A stretch of DNA of 64,000 nucleotides from Calothrix membranacea FACHB-236. Lineage in GTDB: Bacteria > Cyanobacteriota > Cyanobacteriia > Cyanobacteriales > Nostocaceae. The notes below the pieces were generated by a model, which saw only the letters and a program-made list of their open reading frames with translations, did no database searches and was not told the DNA's origin. The stretch is from the NCBI RefSeq assembly GCF_014696315.1, contig NZ_JACJPX010000017.1, positions 52,656 through 116,655 on the forward strand, read 5' to 3'. Position numbers and translations under genes: made by a program. Positions 11,458 to 19,999 of this stretch are shown here, piece after piece (the first letter of the stretch is position 1; the number at the start of each line of letters is the position of its first letter).

Positions 11458-12324
11458 TTAAATCCCTAAAAAATCATGCATATACTGATTGACTAAATCT
11501 GGTTTTTCTTGCTGTACCCAGTGGCTACAGTTAGGAATATATTTAATTTGAAAGTCTTGGACATAGGCTTCTGTACCATAACTCAGTTCTTTACCGAGTG
11601 CGGTATCTTCTTCGCCCCAAATCATCAGCGTGGGAACTTGCAAAATTCCCCAATTTTCTTGGAAGAGTTTCTGGTCGAAAATGTTGCGATAATAATTTAG
11701 CATTGCAGTGAGGGCACCAGGTTTAGCCGCAGCATTTTTATAAGCTTCAATATCTGCTTGGCTAAAAGCATTTTTATCAACTGCCATACCTTTAAAAGCC
11801 GCTTCAATAGGGGCATAATTTCCCATTTGGATGGCTAATTCTGGTACCAAAGGTAACTGGAAAAATGCCATGTAAGAGCTTTTTAGTATTTGTTGTGGAT
11901 TGCGTAAGCCTTGAGAAAATTTCGCTGGATGGGGCAGATTGAGGATAATTAGCTTTTCTAACATTTCTGGATGAGTGTATGCAAAATTCCAGGCGATCGC
12001 ACCTCCCCAATCATGTCCGACTAATACACATTTTTCGTATCCTAAACCTTGAATTACACCTTTAACATCTTTGATAAATTCATCCATTACATAAGCAGAT
12101 TTTGCTTCTGGCTTATCGCTAAGGTTATAACCGCGTAAATCAATAGCAACTACTTTAAAATCTTGGGCGAATTCTGGTATTTGATGTCGCCACGAATACC
12201 AAAACTCTGGAAATCCATGTAACATCAACAGCAAAGGGCCTTCGCCTTGGGTGACGTAGTGCAGTTTCACGCCATTGGTAGTGATATATTCATGTGTCCA
12301 GGTAGGTTGAATTACAGAAGTCAT
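11458..12324 (-). CDS. Alpha/beta hydrolase, epoxide hydrolase type
   Basis: Soluble hydrolase of 288 residues in the epoxide hydrolase/haloalkane dehalogenase group. The oxyanion-hole loop LHGFPEFWYSWRHQ occurs at about residues 35-48. The nucleophile elbow VGHDWGGA at about 102-109 has Asp as nucleophile, as in epoxide hydrolases. WGEEDTAL carries the probable acid and PNCSHWVQQEKP the catalytic His near residue 268. The HGFPE plus GHDWGG combination favours epoxide hydrolase over dehalogenase. The start is supported by an AGGGAG/AGGA stretch just upstream. The natural substrate cannot be read from the sequence. It stands alone between spacers. Confidence 0.88.
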   Translation of the reverse strand: MTSVIQPTWTHEYITTNGVKLHYVTQGEGPLLLMLHGFPEFWYSWRHQIPEFAQDFKVVAIDLRGYNLSDKPEAKSAYVMDEFIKDVKGVIQGLGYEKCVLVGHDWGGAIAWNFAYTHPEMLEKLIILNLPHPAKFSQGLRNPQQILKSSYMAFFQLPLVPELAIQMGNYAPIEAAFKGMAVDKNAFSQADIEAYKNAAAKPGALTAMLNYYRNIFDQKLFQENWGILQVPTLMIWGEEDTALGKELSYGTEAYVQDFQIKYIPNCSHWVQQEKPDLVNQYMHDFLGI

Positions 12325-12539
12325 AAATCCTACTCCCTTGATATAAAAAACTGCCGATTTATCTCAGTGATAGTTGCATTATCCTGTATAGCTACTTGCT
12401 ATAACATCTGTTAAAAGAAAAGGTTCAGTAATGATTTTATAGCCCTAGTTGTCATAAATCTATCTTTAAGTAATAGAAGTATTGCCATGAGATAGATGTA
12501 GACAATAGGCAAATATTGATAAAAGAAATTTCATGAAAT

Positions 12540-13367
12540 ATGGACAATACCATGACACAACATCTAATAGATCACCCATCATTATGGGTAGAAAGATTAG
12601 GAAGATTTGGTTATGCCTCCAAAGGAGTAGTTTACGCTATTGTTGGGTTACTAGCAGCACAAGTGGCTTTTGGTACAGGTGGCAAAACAACTGATACCAA
12701 AGGTGCTTTACGAACACTAGTAGAACAACCTTTTGGTCAAATTTTGCTGGCGTTGGTAGCAATTGGCTTAATTGGATATGTAGTTTGGCGCTTTGTAGAG
12801 GCAATTAAAGATCCAGAAAATAAAGGTAATGATATCAAAGGTTTGGCACAGCGAATTAGTTATGCAGTCAATGGTTTTATATATGCAGGTTTAGCTTATA
12901 GTGCTGTGCGAATTCTCTTGGGTTCTAGCAGCAATAGTAATAGTGACTCTACTGAAGATTGGACAGCGCGCATTCTTTCTCAACCTTTTGGACAGTGGTT
13001 AGTGGGAACTGGAGGAGCGTTAATAATTGGTTTTGGTTTTTATCAATTTTATCGAGCTTACAGTACCAAGTTTCAAAAACAACTCAATTTAACTCAATTG
13101 AGTCATAAAGAACGTAGATGGGTGATTGGTATTTGCCGATTTGGTTTAGTCGCTAGGGGAATTGTGTTCTGCATTACTGGTTGGTTTTTTATTCAGGCAG
13201 CAACGCAATATAATGCTCAAGCAGTTGGAGGCTTAGATCAGGCGTTACAGATGTTGGCTCAACAACCCTATGGCCCTTGGCTTTTAGGCTTTGTAGCCTT
13301 GGGTTTAATTGCTTATGGTATTTATATGGTCATTAAAGCGCGGTATAGTCAGCTAGTCGTGAATTAA
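12540..13367 (+). CDS. DUF1206 membrane protein
   Basis: Integral membrane protein of 275 residues built from three similar modules, each with two hydrophobic helices: LGRFGYASKGVVYAIVG, QRISYAVNGFIYAGLAY and CRFGLVARGIVFCITGWF, each followed by a QPFG or QPYG turn and a second helix. This triple arrangement is typical of DUF1206. The function is unknown. The ATG at 12540 was taken; a second ATG four codons later (12552) is equally possible because no clear ribosome site is present. The C-terminus ends in the cytoplasmic tail after YMVIKARYSQ. Confidence 0.88.
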   Translation: MDNTMTQHLIDHPSLWVERLGRFGYASKGVVYAIVGLLAAQVAFGTGGKTTDTKGALRTLVEQPFGQILLALVAIGLIGYVVWRFVEAIKDPENKGNDIKGLAQRISYAVNGFIYAGLAYSAVRILLGSSSNSNSDSTEDWTARILSQPFGQWLVGTGGALIIGFGFYQFYRAYSTKFQKQLNLTQLSHKERRWVIGICRFGLVARGIVFCITGWFFIQAATQYNAQAVGGLDQALQMLAQQPYGPWLLGFVALGLIAYGIYMVIKARYSQLVVN

Positions 13368-13406
13368 AAATTGCGTTCCTCACTCGCACGCTTTGTTTTT
13401 AGATGA

Positions 13407-13533
13407 GTAAGTCGGTAATTGCACTAAATTATGCTAAGAAACGTAAATAGGCTGAAAACCCTTACCAATAACAAAGGACAAAGGATAAATGACAGCCCTG
13501 ACTAGTTATATTTAAATGCACCGCCCTATTTAC
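13407..13533. mobile_element. MITE-like dispersed element, copy A
   Basis: About 127 bp that closely matches a second stretch at 25114-25234. Shared pieces include AACGTAAAT, GAAACCCTTACCAAT/AAACCCTTACCAAT, GACAAAGGACA-like runs and CTAGTTAT. The ends are imperfect inverted repeats: GTAAGTCGGT at the left and the complement of GTAAATAGGGCGGTGCA at the right. No coding capacity. It stops four bases before the start codon of the next gene. Confidence 0.65.
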
Positions 13534-13537
13534 GCAC

Positions 13538-14692
13538 ATGAGCTTAATAGAAACACGTGGTGTCTGGCTGACTAATACCGATAGTAAAGTACTGAAGTCA
13601 CAGCAACGCATTGCTGAGGCAATGGATTTTCTGGCTGAGACAGGATTTAATGTCGTATTTCCTGTGGTTTGGAATAAAGGAGTCACGCTGTATCGTAGTC
13701 AAACGATGCAGCAAACATTTGGGGTAGAAATTGACCCCAGTTTTGTTGGTCGTGACCCTTTAGCGGAAGTAGTTGCAGAGGCGCGGCGGGTTGGACTGAA
13801 AGTTATTCCTTGGTTTGAATACGGCTTTGCCAGTTCCTATAATCTGAATGGTGGAATGTTATTGCAAACAAAGCCGGAATGGGCAGCGCGCGATCGCGAT
13901 GGTAAACTACTTAAGAAAAATGGCTTTGAGTGGATGAATGCCCTTGACCCCCAAGTGCAAGAATTTTTATTAAGCTTAGTGCGGGAAGTTGTGCATAATT
14001 ATGATGTTGATGGCATTCAAGGTGACGATCGCTTTCCTGCATTACCATGTGAAGGTGGTTATGACGACGGTACGATCGCACGTTATCGTCAGCAATTCAA
14101 TCAAAATCCGCCACAAAACCCTAAAGATAGCCAATGGTTAAAATGGCGTGCGGATATTCTGACGGAATTTTTAGCACGTCTCTATCAAGAAGTTAAAAGT
14201 ATTAATCCTAATTTAATTGTTTCTATGTCTCCCAATATTTATGATTGGGGATTTAAAGAGTATTTACAAGATTCAGTTACCTGGATAAATCGTGGCATTG
14301 TGGATATGATTCACCCACAAATTTATCGCCGTGACTTCCAAATCTACAAATGTATTGTTAATAAATTGATTACTGAACAATTTACAGATGCAACGCTAGT
14401 AAAGTTAGCACCAGGAGTTTTAATAAAGCTTGGTACTTACTGTATTACTCCCGAACATCTTTTAAAAGTAATTAACTGCAACCGTAAACGAGGTATTAAA
14501 GGAGAAGTCTTCTTTTTTTATGAAGGTTTACGAGAGAACAATAATGCTTTAGGTAAATTATTACAGAATGGCCCCTATGCTCAACCTGCCTCATTTCCGA
14601 CTTTAGCTGATTTGACAGTAAGTCGTGCGAATAGCAGCAATACATTATCAATTTGGCAGAAGTTGGTCAGATTTTTGATAAATCTTTTTTAA
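13538..14692 (+). CDS. GHL10-type glycoside hydrolase-like protein
   Basis: Protein of 384 residues with a TIM-barrel signature of the GHL10/YngK-like family. It begins with ETRGVWLTNTDS, followed by FNVVFPVVWNKG, IPWFEYGFA, the WMNALDPQVQEF segment, VDGIQGDDRF and VDMIHPQIYRRD. The Asp residues in GIQGDDRF and the Tyr/His in MIHPQIY correspond to conserved positions of the family. Related proteins act on polysaccharides in the cell wall or sheath, but the substrate is unproven. No signal peptide is seen, so it is probably cytoplasmic. Unusually, the start codon lies four bases after a MITE-like element, which supplies the whole 5' leader. The next gene starts 20 bp downstream. Confidence 0.83.
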   Translation: MSLIETRGVWLTNTDSKVLKSQQRIAEAMDFLAETGFNVVFPVVWNKGVTLYRSQTMQQTFGVEIDPSFVGRDPLAEVVAEARRVGLKVIPWFEYGFASSYNLNGGMLLQTKPEWAARDRDGKLLKKNGFEWMNALDPQVQEFLLSLVREVVHNYDVDGIQGDDRFPALPCEGGYDDGTIARYRQQFNQNPPQNPKDSQWLKWRADILTEFLARLYQEVKSINPNLIVSMSPNIYDWGFKEYLQDSVTWINRGIVDMIHPQIYRRDFQIYKCIVNKLITEQFTDATLVKLAPGVLIKLGTYCITPEHLLKVINCNRKRGIKGEVFFFYEGLRENNNALGKLLQNGPYAQPASFPTLADLTVSRANSSNTLSIWQKLVRFLINLF

Positions 14693-14711
14693 TCGTATTT
14701 GGGGAATACAA

Positions 14712-15128
14712 ATGCAGGTAGAACAGATAATTGAGATTCTCAAACAAGATTTACCATCTCTGTTTGAAAAAGATATCTCATATAATATTTATACTCAGGA
14801 TATTTACTTTCGCGATCCAGTAAATAAATTTAAATATAAATTCAATTATCGGATTATATTTTGGACGTTGCGATTTCACGCGCAGCTATTTTTTACGCAA
14901 ATTTATTTTGATTTACATGAAGTCTATCAGTCAGCAGAGGATACAATTTTAGCTAAGTGGACAGTGCGCGGCGTATTGCGTGTTCCCTGGAAAGCGAAGA
15001 TATTTTTTAATGGTTATTCCACCTATAAGCTCAATCAAGATAATTTAATATATGAGCATATTGATACTTGGGATAGAAAACCCAGTGAGATTTTGCGACA
15101 ATTTATAGAAAAAGGTGAAGATAATTAA
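14712..15128 (+). CDS. DUF2358 protein (NTF2/SnoaL-like)
   Basis: Small protein of 138 residues in the DUF2358 family of cyanobacteria and plastids. It has a cone-shaped NTF2-like pattern: N-terminal helices (IIEILKQDLPSLF), YNIYTQDIYFRDPV, and alternating strands with AKWTVRGVLRVPWKAKIFF and a C-terminal YEHIDTWDRKP. No catalytic role is known. GGGGA lies seven bases before the ATG. It follows the glycoside hydrolase gene by 20 bp, so they are probably co-transcribed. Confidence 0.85.
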   Translation: MQVEQIIEILKQDLPSLFEKDISYNIYTQDIYFRDPVNKFKYKFNYRIIFWTLRFHAQLFFTQIYFDLHEVYQSAEDTILAKWTVRGVLRVPWKAKIFFNGYSTYKLNQDNLIYEHIDTWDRKPSEILRQFIEKGEDN

Positions 15129-15136
15129 TCCAGTAG

Positions 15137-15163
15137 GATGCGTTAGCGATCGCGTAACGCATC
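15137..15163. repeat. Palindrome GATGCGTTA...TAACGCATC
   Basis: An imperfect palindrome centred on a HIP1 octamer, with arms GATGCGTTA / TAACGCATC. Related sequences with GCGTTA, AACGCATC and CTACG motifs occur near 56600-56680, 60370-60400 and 61786-61806, so it is a dispersed family. It lies just after the DUF2358 stop. Confidence 0.55.
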
Positions 15164-15204
15164 ATATTATTAATTGTCACTTACTCAAGCAAAAGTCGCT
15201 GTCC

Positions 15205-15237
15205 ATATCCCCGACTTTTTTAAAAATTCGGGGATAT
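15205..15237. repeat. 33-bp palindrome, ATCCCCGACTTTTT family, copy 1
   Basis: Arms of 16 bp with one mismatch around a single central T: ATATCCCCGACTTTTT and its near-complement. A second copy of the same length and sequence is at 46051-46083. This copy lies between two convergent genes (DUF2358 and the kinase at 15254) and may act as a shared terminator. Confidence 0.7.
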
Positions 15238-15253
15238 AAATGTCAGGTACTAG

Positions 15254-16549
15254 CTATTTCTTCAACGTAAAATAGAACTTGCTACCCTGACCAACTTCCG
15301 ATTCTATCCAAACTGTACCGCCATATAGCTCTACAATTTTTTTGACTAAGGATAAACCGATTCCTGTACTATCTGAATTATCATCATTAGATAATTTCTG
15401 AAATATCTGGAAAATTTTTGTAAAATACTTTTCCTCAATTCCCAGACCATTATCAACGATACTGAACTGCCAATAAATATTATCTTCAGTGCAATTAATA
15501 ATTATTTTCCCTTCTGGCTTATCGATAAATTTAATAGCATTACTCAGTAAATTTTGAAAAATTTGCTTAATTCTTGTGGTTTCAGCGCTAATAATAGGTA
15601 ATGTACTGGTAATTTCTATTTGAATATTTTCTGGTGGTGCAAGCAAATCAATTACATCTCTCACCACATCATTTAAATTAACTTGGGTCTTTTGTTCTCG
15701 ATAACTACCAGCGCGAGAATATTGTAAAATCCCATCGATGAGAGCGTACATTTTTTTGACTCTACTAATGAGCAATCTGACTAATTCTTGACCTTCATCA
15801 TCAAATTGAGCGCCATAATCACTTAATAGCCATTCCGATAATGAACTAATTCCTCTTAGAGGCGCTTTCAAATCGTGAGAAACTACATAAGCAAAATCAT
15901 TTAAATCTTGATTGGCACTTTTTACCGCTTTTAATAATTCAGCCATTCTTTCTTGCGACTGCTGGCGTTGAATAATTTCCTGCTGCAGTTGCTCATTAGT
16001 TTTTGCTAGTTCAGCAGTGCGTTGTTTTACTAATTCTTCTAAGGTTTCTTTGTATTTTCTCAACTCTTGCTCGACTCGCTGTCGTTCTGCATTTTCATCT
16101 TTTAAAGCCATATAGGCAGCTTCTAATTGTGCAGGACTGGGGAGAGCTAGCGCTTGCGGAACTAGAGGTATGAGGGTAATTGCTGTATATAAAGAAACTA
16201 GTGCAGTGATAGCTTTCATCGCACCAGATAGCCAATAAACGGGGTGCCAAAGCGTCCACACTTCCATGAGATGAGTTGTCCCGCAAGAAATGATAAAAGC
16301 TCCGAATAATAGAAAAATTACTTTAAATGGAATGTCATCTCTTTTACGAACAAAATATATGAGGGTGACTGGAATTGAGTAGTAAGAAAGTGCAATGAGA
16401 GTATCAGCTAAGATGTGTAACCACACCAACTCTGGTTTCCACAGGTAACAATGGCCATGTGGAATAAAATTCCCTGAGGAGAAGAAGTTATAAAGCAATT
16501 CCACTAGCAACCCTCCAACAGATAAGCTGGTTTTATGAGACTCATCCAA
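15254..16549 (-). CDS. Ethylene-receptor-like sensor histidine kinase
   Basis: Membrane histidine kinase of 431 residues. The N-terminus has the three-helix ethylene-binding domain of plant ETR1 and cyanobacterial SynEtr1: Asp49, Tyr56, Ile59, Pro60, Ile86, Cys89 and His93 sit at exactly the spacing of ETR1 Asp25, Tyr32, Ile35, Pro36, Ile62, Cys65 and His69. Cys89 and His93 (ISCGTTHL) are the expected copper(I) ligands. A coiled coil spans about 143-205. The HisKA helix carries His225 (VSHDLKAPLRG), followed by ATPase boxes NLLSNAIKF, DNGLGIEE and TGIGLSLVKK. There is no GAF or PAS domain between sensor and kinase, so the linker is shorter than in ETR1. No response regulator gene is adjacent. 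Confidence 0.93.
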   Translation of the reverse strand: MDESHKTSLSVGGLLVELLYNFFSSGNFIPHGHCYLWKPELVWLHILADTLIALSYYSIPVTLIYFVRKRDDIPFKVIFLLFGAFIISCGTTHLMEVWTLWHPVYWLSGAMKAITALVSLYTAITLIPLVPQALALPSPAQLEAAYMALKDENAERQRVEQELRKYKETLEELVKQRTAELAKTNEQLQQEIIQRQQSQERMAELLKAVKSANQDLNDFAYVVSHDLKAPLRGISSLSEWLLSDYGAQFDDEGQELVRLLISRVKKMYALIDGILQYSRAGSYREQKTQVNLNDVVRDVIDLLAPPENIQIEITSTLPIISAETTRIKQIFQNLLSNAIKFIDKPEGKIIINCTEDNIYWQFSIVDNGLGIEEKYFTKIFQIFQKLSNDDNSDSTGIGLSLVKKIVELYGGTVWIESEVGQGSKFYFTLKK

Positions 16550-16617
16550 AAAATTATATCTGTGGGACGAGACATTTGTTTAAATTTGTTGCTTGAAGAA
16601 ATTCAGATACCCGCGTG

Positions 16618-16751
16618 TAATACCGTTTTGAAAAAAGAACGCGATAGATGGGTGGGGCCACGGCACCTTTAAGATATTTCACATACCAAAAGATTGTGGA
16701 TGTTCCCTACAAAGAATTTATCTGTCGCAAACGTTATTTAAATTGGTATTA
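16618..16751. mobile_element. MITE-like element (TAATACC ends), copy 1
   Basis: A 134-bp element with imperfect terminal inverted repeats: TAATACCGTTTT at the left and AAATTGGTATTA at the right. It shares AAAAAAGAACGCG/AAAAAAGAATGCG, the GGGGC...GGCAC core and the TGTCGCAAAC-to-GGTATTA right end with a second element at 60247-60350. It has no coding capacity. Confidence 0.65.
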
Positions 16752-16823
16752 GATAAAGGAAGTATCTAAAAATTTCATACTCTCAATACGGTTCGGTTAA
16801 AAATTTTCGTCATGATTTTGGGA

Positions 16824-16855
16824 TTGTAGAGACGCGATTAATCGCGTCTCTACAA
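16824..16855. repeat. Perfect 32-bp palindrome downstream of uvrA
   Basis: Two 16-bp arms without a spacer: TTGTAGAGACGCGATT and its exact complement. It lies 51 bp beyond the uvrA stop. I recall near-identical palindromes as abundant dispersed repeats in Nostoc-type genomes. It could act as a transcript end, but no T-run follows. Confidence 0.75.
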
Positions 16856-16906
16856 GATTTGAACGTGAATTGATTTGTCTTAATCCGAATCTTATTCTCC
16901 GCACTG

Positions 16907-19792
16907 TTACTTCTTCAAAGCTGGATACTGCTGCAATACCTGACGCAAATATTCGCCAGTGTAAGAACGGGGATTTTCTGCAACTGCTTCTGGTGTTCCT
17001 ACTGCAATTACTTCTCCGCCTTTATCGCCACCATCTGGGCCTAAATCTATTACCCAATCTGCACAACGAATCACATCTAAATTGTGTTCAATTACTAAAA
17101 TCGAATTACCCTTATCCACCAAACGTTGCAATACATCTAACAATTTGTGGACATCATAAAAAGATAAACCGGTGGTTGGTTCATCAATTAAATAAAGTGT
17201 CTTACCTGTGGCGCGACGAGATAATTCTGTGGCTAATTTTACGCGCTGTGCTTCGCCGCCAGATAAGGTGGTTGCTGGTTGACCTAATTGAACATAACCT
17301 AAGCCAACATCAACTAAAGTTTGTAAGCGGGTAACAGCTTTGGGGATGTTTTGAAAAAAGTCTAAACTTTCTTCAACGGTCATGTTGAGAACGTCAGAAA
17401 TGGTTTTATCTTTGTACTTTACCTGCAATGTTTCGCGGTTGTATCTCGCACCTTTACAGATTTCACATTGCACATAGACATCGGGTAAAAAGTTCATTTC
17501 AATGACATTTACACCCTGTCCGCTACAAGCTTCGCAACGTCCACCTTTAACGTTAAAAGAAAATTGTCCGGGTTTATAACCTCTCGCTTTGGCTTCTACT
17601 GTTTGGGAAAAAACATCACGAATTACATCAAAAACACCAGTGTAAGTTGCAGGATTAGAACGTGGGGTTCTGCCAATAGGTGATTGGTCAATAACGATGG
17701 CTTTATCAACAGAATTTAATCCCTTAATTTCCTCTATTTCTTTAGGTAAAGGAACTCTCTTTGTTAGATGATGTTGTAAGGCTGGGTAAAGTAATTCATT
17801 AATTAAGGTAGATTTTCCTGAACCAGAAACACCAGTGACGGCAACAAGTTTACCCAAAGGAATTTCGACATCAATATTTTGCAGATTATTGCGATGGGCG
17901 TTTTTAATTGTCAAACTACGTCCGTTTCCTTCGCGACGTTCTGCTGGTGTATAAATTACTCGCCTTCCTGATAAATAAGCACCTGTTAAAGAATCTTCTG
18001 CTGTTAGTAATTCCTGCAAATCACCTTGGGCAACAATATGACCACCATGAATTCCTGCACCAGGGCCAATATCAACAATGTGGTTCGCTGCACGAATGGT
18101 TTCTTCATCGTGTTCTACGACAATTAATGTATTACCTAAATCGCGTAATTTGGTTAAAGTTTTGAGTAATCTGCCGTTATCTCTTTGATGCAAACCTATA
18201 CTTGGTTCATCTAAAACGTAGAGAACCCCTGTTAAACCTGAACCAATTTGGGTGGCTAAACGAATGCGTTGGGCTTCGCCACCAGATAGAGTCATGGCGG
18301 GACGGTCGAGGGTGAGGTAATCTAATCCGACATCCAGTAAAAATTGCAATCTAGCTTTAATTTCTCTCAAGACTAAATCAGCAATTTGAAATTGGCGATC
18401 GCTTAATTTTAATTGTTCAATTCTCTGGCGACAATCGCGGATGGAAACACCCGTTAAATCTAATATTTTATACTGTCCTAAACGCACTGACAAAGCTTCT
18501 GGTTTTAACCGCTTACCATGACAAACTTCGCAGGGCTGATCTATTAAATAATCTTCTAATTTCTGCTTAATTAACTCAGAACCGCCTTCATATTGTCTTT
18601 GGAGGATGGGAATCACGCCTTTGAAGCTCTGTTTACGCTCGGCTGCGGTAGCTGCTTCTTCTCCGTACAACACAATTTGTTGCTGTTCTGCTGTTAATTT
18701 ACTCCACTGAACTTGTAATTCAAATCCATGAGCTTGACCTAAAGCATAGAGCAATTCTAAATAATAAGAATTATCTTTTTCTGACCAAGGTGCAATTGCT
18801 GCATAAACTGGAGCGTCACTATCAGGAATAATTAAATCTGGCGAAAATCTTTTTAAACTACCAATCCCATGACAGTTAGGACAAGCACCATAAGGTGAGT
18901 TAAACGAGAACAATCGCGGTGATAATTCTTCCATCACCGCCCCATGTTCTGGACAGGCGAAGTTCTCGGAAAATACTAATTCTTCTTCAGGGTCATTTGT
19001 ACTTTGTTCTTGAGCATGACCAATAACAATATTAGCAATTCCACCTGATAGTTTGAGACAAGTAGACAGTGAATCAACTAAACGTTCTTGAATGCCATCT
19101 TTTTTAATTAAACGGTCGATGACTACTTCAATAGTGTGAGTGAAATTCTTGTCTAATTCAATAGAATCAGATAATTCTCTGACTTCACCATCAACGCGCA
19201 CCCGCACAAAACCTTGAGAAGCCAAACTCGATAACAGTTTGCGGTGAGTACCTTTTTTACCCCTGACTACAGGGGCGAGAACTTGAAAGCGAGTGCGATC
19301 GCTTAAATCCATAATCCGATCTACCATCTCATCAATGGTTTGCGGTGAAATACAGCGATCGCATATCGGACAATGGGGTTCTCCCGCCCGCCCAAACAAC
19401 AGCCGCAAATAATCGTAAATTTCTGTCACCGTCCCCACTGTAGAACGGGGGTTATGAGAAGTAGACTTTTGATCAATCGAAATCGCCGGACTTAAACCTT
19501 CAATCGCCTCCACATCCGGCTTATCCAATTGTCCCAGGAATTGCCGAGCATAGGCGCTGAGAGATTCCACATAGCGGCGTTGTCCTTCCGCGAAGATGGT
19601 ATCAAAAGCCAAAGAAGACTTACCCGAACCAGAAACGCCAGTAAAAACAATCAGGCGATCGCGTGGTAATTCTAAATCAATATTTTTCAGATTATGCTGC
19701 CTAGCACCCCGAATACGAATCGTATTCTGGTTGTTGTGGCTAGAGTGCGGAAGATGTCCATTCAAGGATGCGGCTAGCTTTTGATCTGACAT
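16907..19792 (-). CDS. uvrA: Excinuclease ABC subunit A
   Basis: DNA damage-recognition ATPase of nucleotide excision repair, 961 residues, about the usual size. The first Walker A is at residues 52-60 (GVSGSGKSS); a second GVSGSGKST occurs in the C-terminal half. Two ABC signatures are present ([12 protein letters not shown] and [12 protein letters not shown]), with Walker B segments VLDEPS and LIDEPTTGL. Zinc-finger cysteine pairs are seen at CPICDRC, CPNCHG, CEVCHG and CEACSGQG...[10 protein letters not shown] short polar N-terminal extension of about 23 residues precedes the conserved [15 protein letters not shown]. It is solitary; no uvrB or uvrC lies nearby. Confidence 0.98.
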   Translation of the reverse strand: MSDQKLAASLNGHLPHSSHNNQNTIRIRGARQHNLKNIDLELPRDRLIVFTGVSGSGKSSLAFDTIFAEGQRRYVESLSAYARQFLGQLDKPDVEAIEGLSPAISIDQKSTSHNPRSTVGTVTEIYDYLRLLFGRAGEPHCPICDRCISPQTIDEMVDRIMDLSDRTRFQVLAPVVRGKKGTHRKLLSSLASQGFVRVRVDGEVRELSDSIELDKNFTHTIEVVIDRLIKKDGIQERLVDSLSTCLKLSGGIANIVIGHAQEQSTNDPEEELVFSENFACPEHGAVMEELSPRLFSFNSPYGACPNCHGIGSLKRFSPDLIIPDSDAPVYAAIAPWSEKDNSYYLELLYALGQAHGFELQVQWSKLTAEQQQIVLYGEEAATAAERKQSFKGVIPILQRQYEGGSELIKQKLEDYLIDQPCEVCHGKRLKPEALSVRLGQYKILDLTGVSIRDCRQRIEQLKLSDRQFQIADLVLREIKARLQFLLDVGLDYLTLDRPAMTLSGGEAQRIRLATQIGSGLTGVLYVLDEPSIGLHQRDNGRLLKTLTKLRDLGNTLIVVEHDEETIRAANHIVDIGPGAGIHGGHIVAQGDLQELLTAEDSLTGAYLSGRRVIYTPAERREGNGRSLTIKNAHRNNLQNIDVEIPLGKLVAVTGVSGSGKSTLINELLYPALQHHLTKRVPLPKEIEEIKGLNSVDKAIVIDQSPIGRTPRSNPATYTGVFDVIRDVFSQTVEAKARGYKPGQFSFNVKGGRCEACSGQGVNVIEMNFLPDVYVQCEICKGARYNRETLQVKYKDKTISDVLNMTVEESLDFFQNIPKAVTRLQTLVDVGLGYVQLGQPATTLSGGEAQRVKLATELSRRATGKTLYLIDEPTTGLSFYDVHKLLDVLQRLVDKGNSILVIEHNLDVIRCADWVIDLGPDGGDKGGEVIAVGTPEAVAENPRSYTGEYLRQVLQQYPALKK

Positions 19793-19904
19793 ATCGGCAA
19801 GCTGATTGTGAGAGGAGGCGTGAAACAGTCCTTAATAATACTATCTTTACTACGCTTCTAGTAGAACGTGCGTACTGTTTTATTTTGGTAGTGATTTTAC
19901 GCCG

Positions 19905-19999
19905 ATTGGGGGATGAGGGAGATGAGGGAGATGAGGAGGATGAGGGGGGACAAGGAGAAATTACTATTACCTATTACCCATTACCCATTACCCCATGCC
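19905..19999. repeat. Short tandem repeats
   Basis: GGGAGATGAGGGAGATGAGG units are followed by ATTACCCATTACCCATTACC heptamers. They lie between the divergent starts of uvrA and the end of the hybrid kinase gene, reaching the kinase stop codon. Same STRR-like units as elsewhere in the window. Confidence 0.7.

Larger units (their letters stand above)
16550..16906. other. Repeat-bearing spacer between the ethylene-receptor kinase and uvrA
   Basis: A 357-bp spacer without a coding frame. It holds a MITE-like element (16618-16751) and a perfect 32-bp palindrome (16824-16855), each listed separately. The promoter of the kinase gene must lie close to its start or within the MITE. Confidence 0.6.

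Noticed and set aside
16870..17334. 154-codon plus-strand frame overlapping uvrA
   Set aside because: It is antisense to the well-conserved 3' end of uvrA and has no protein character; a shadow of uvrA codon use.
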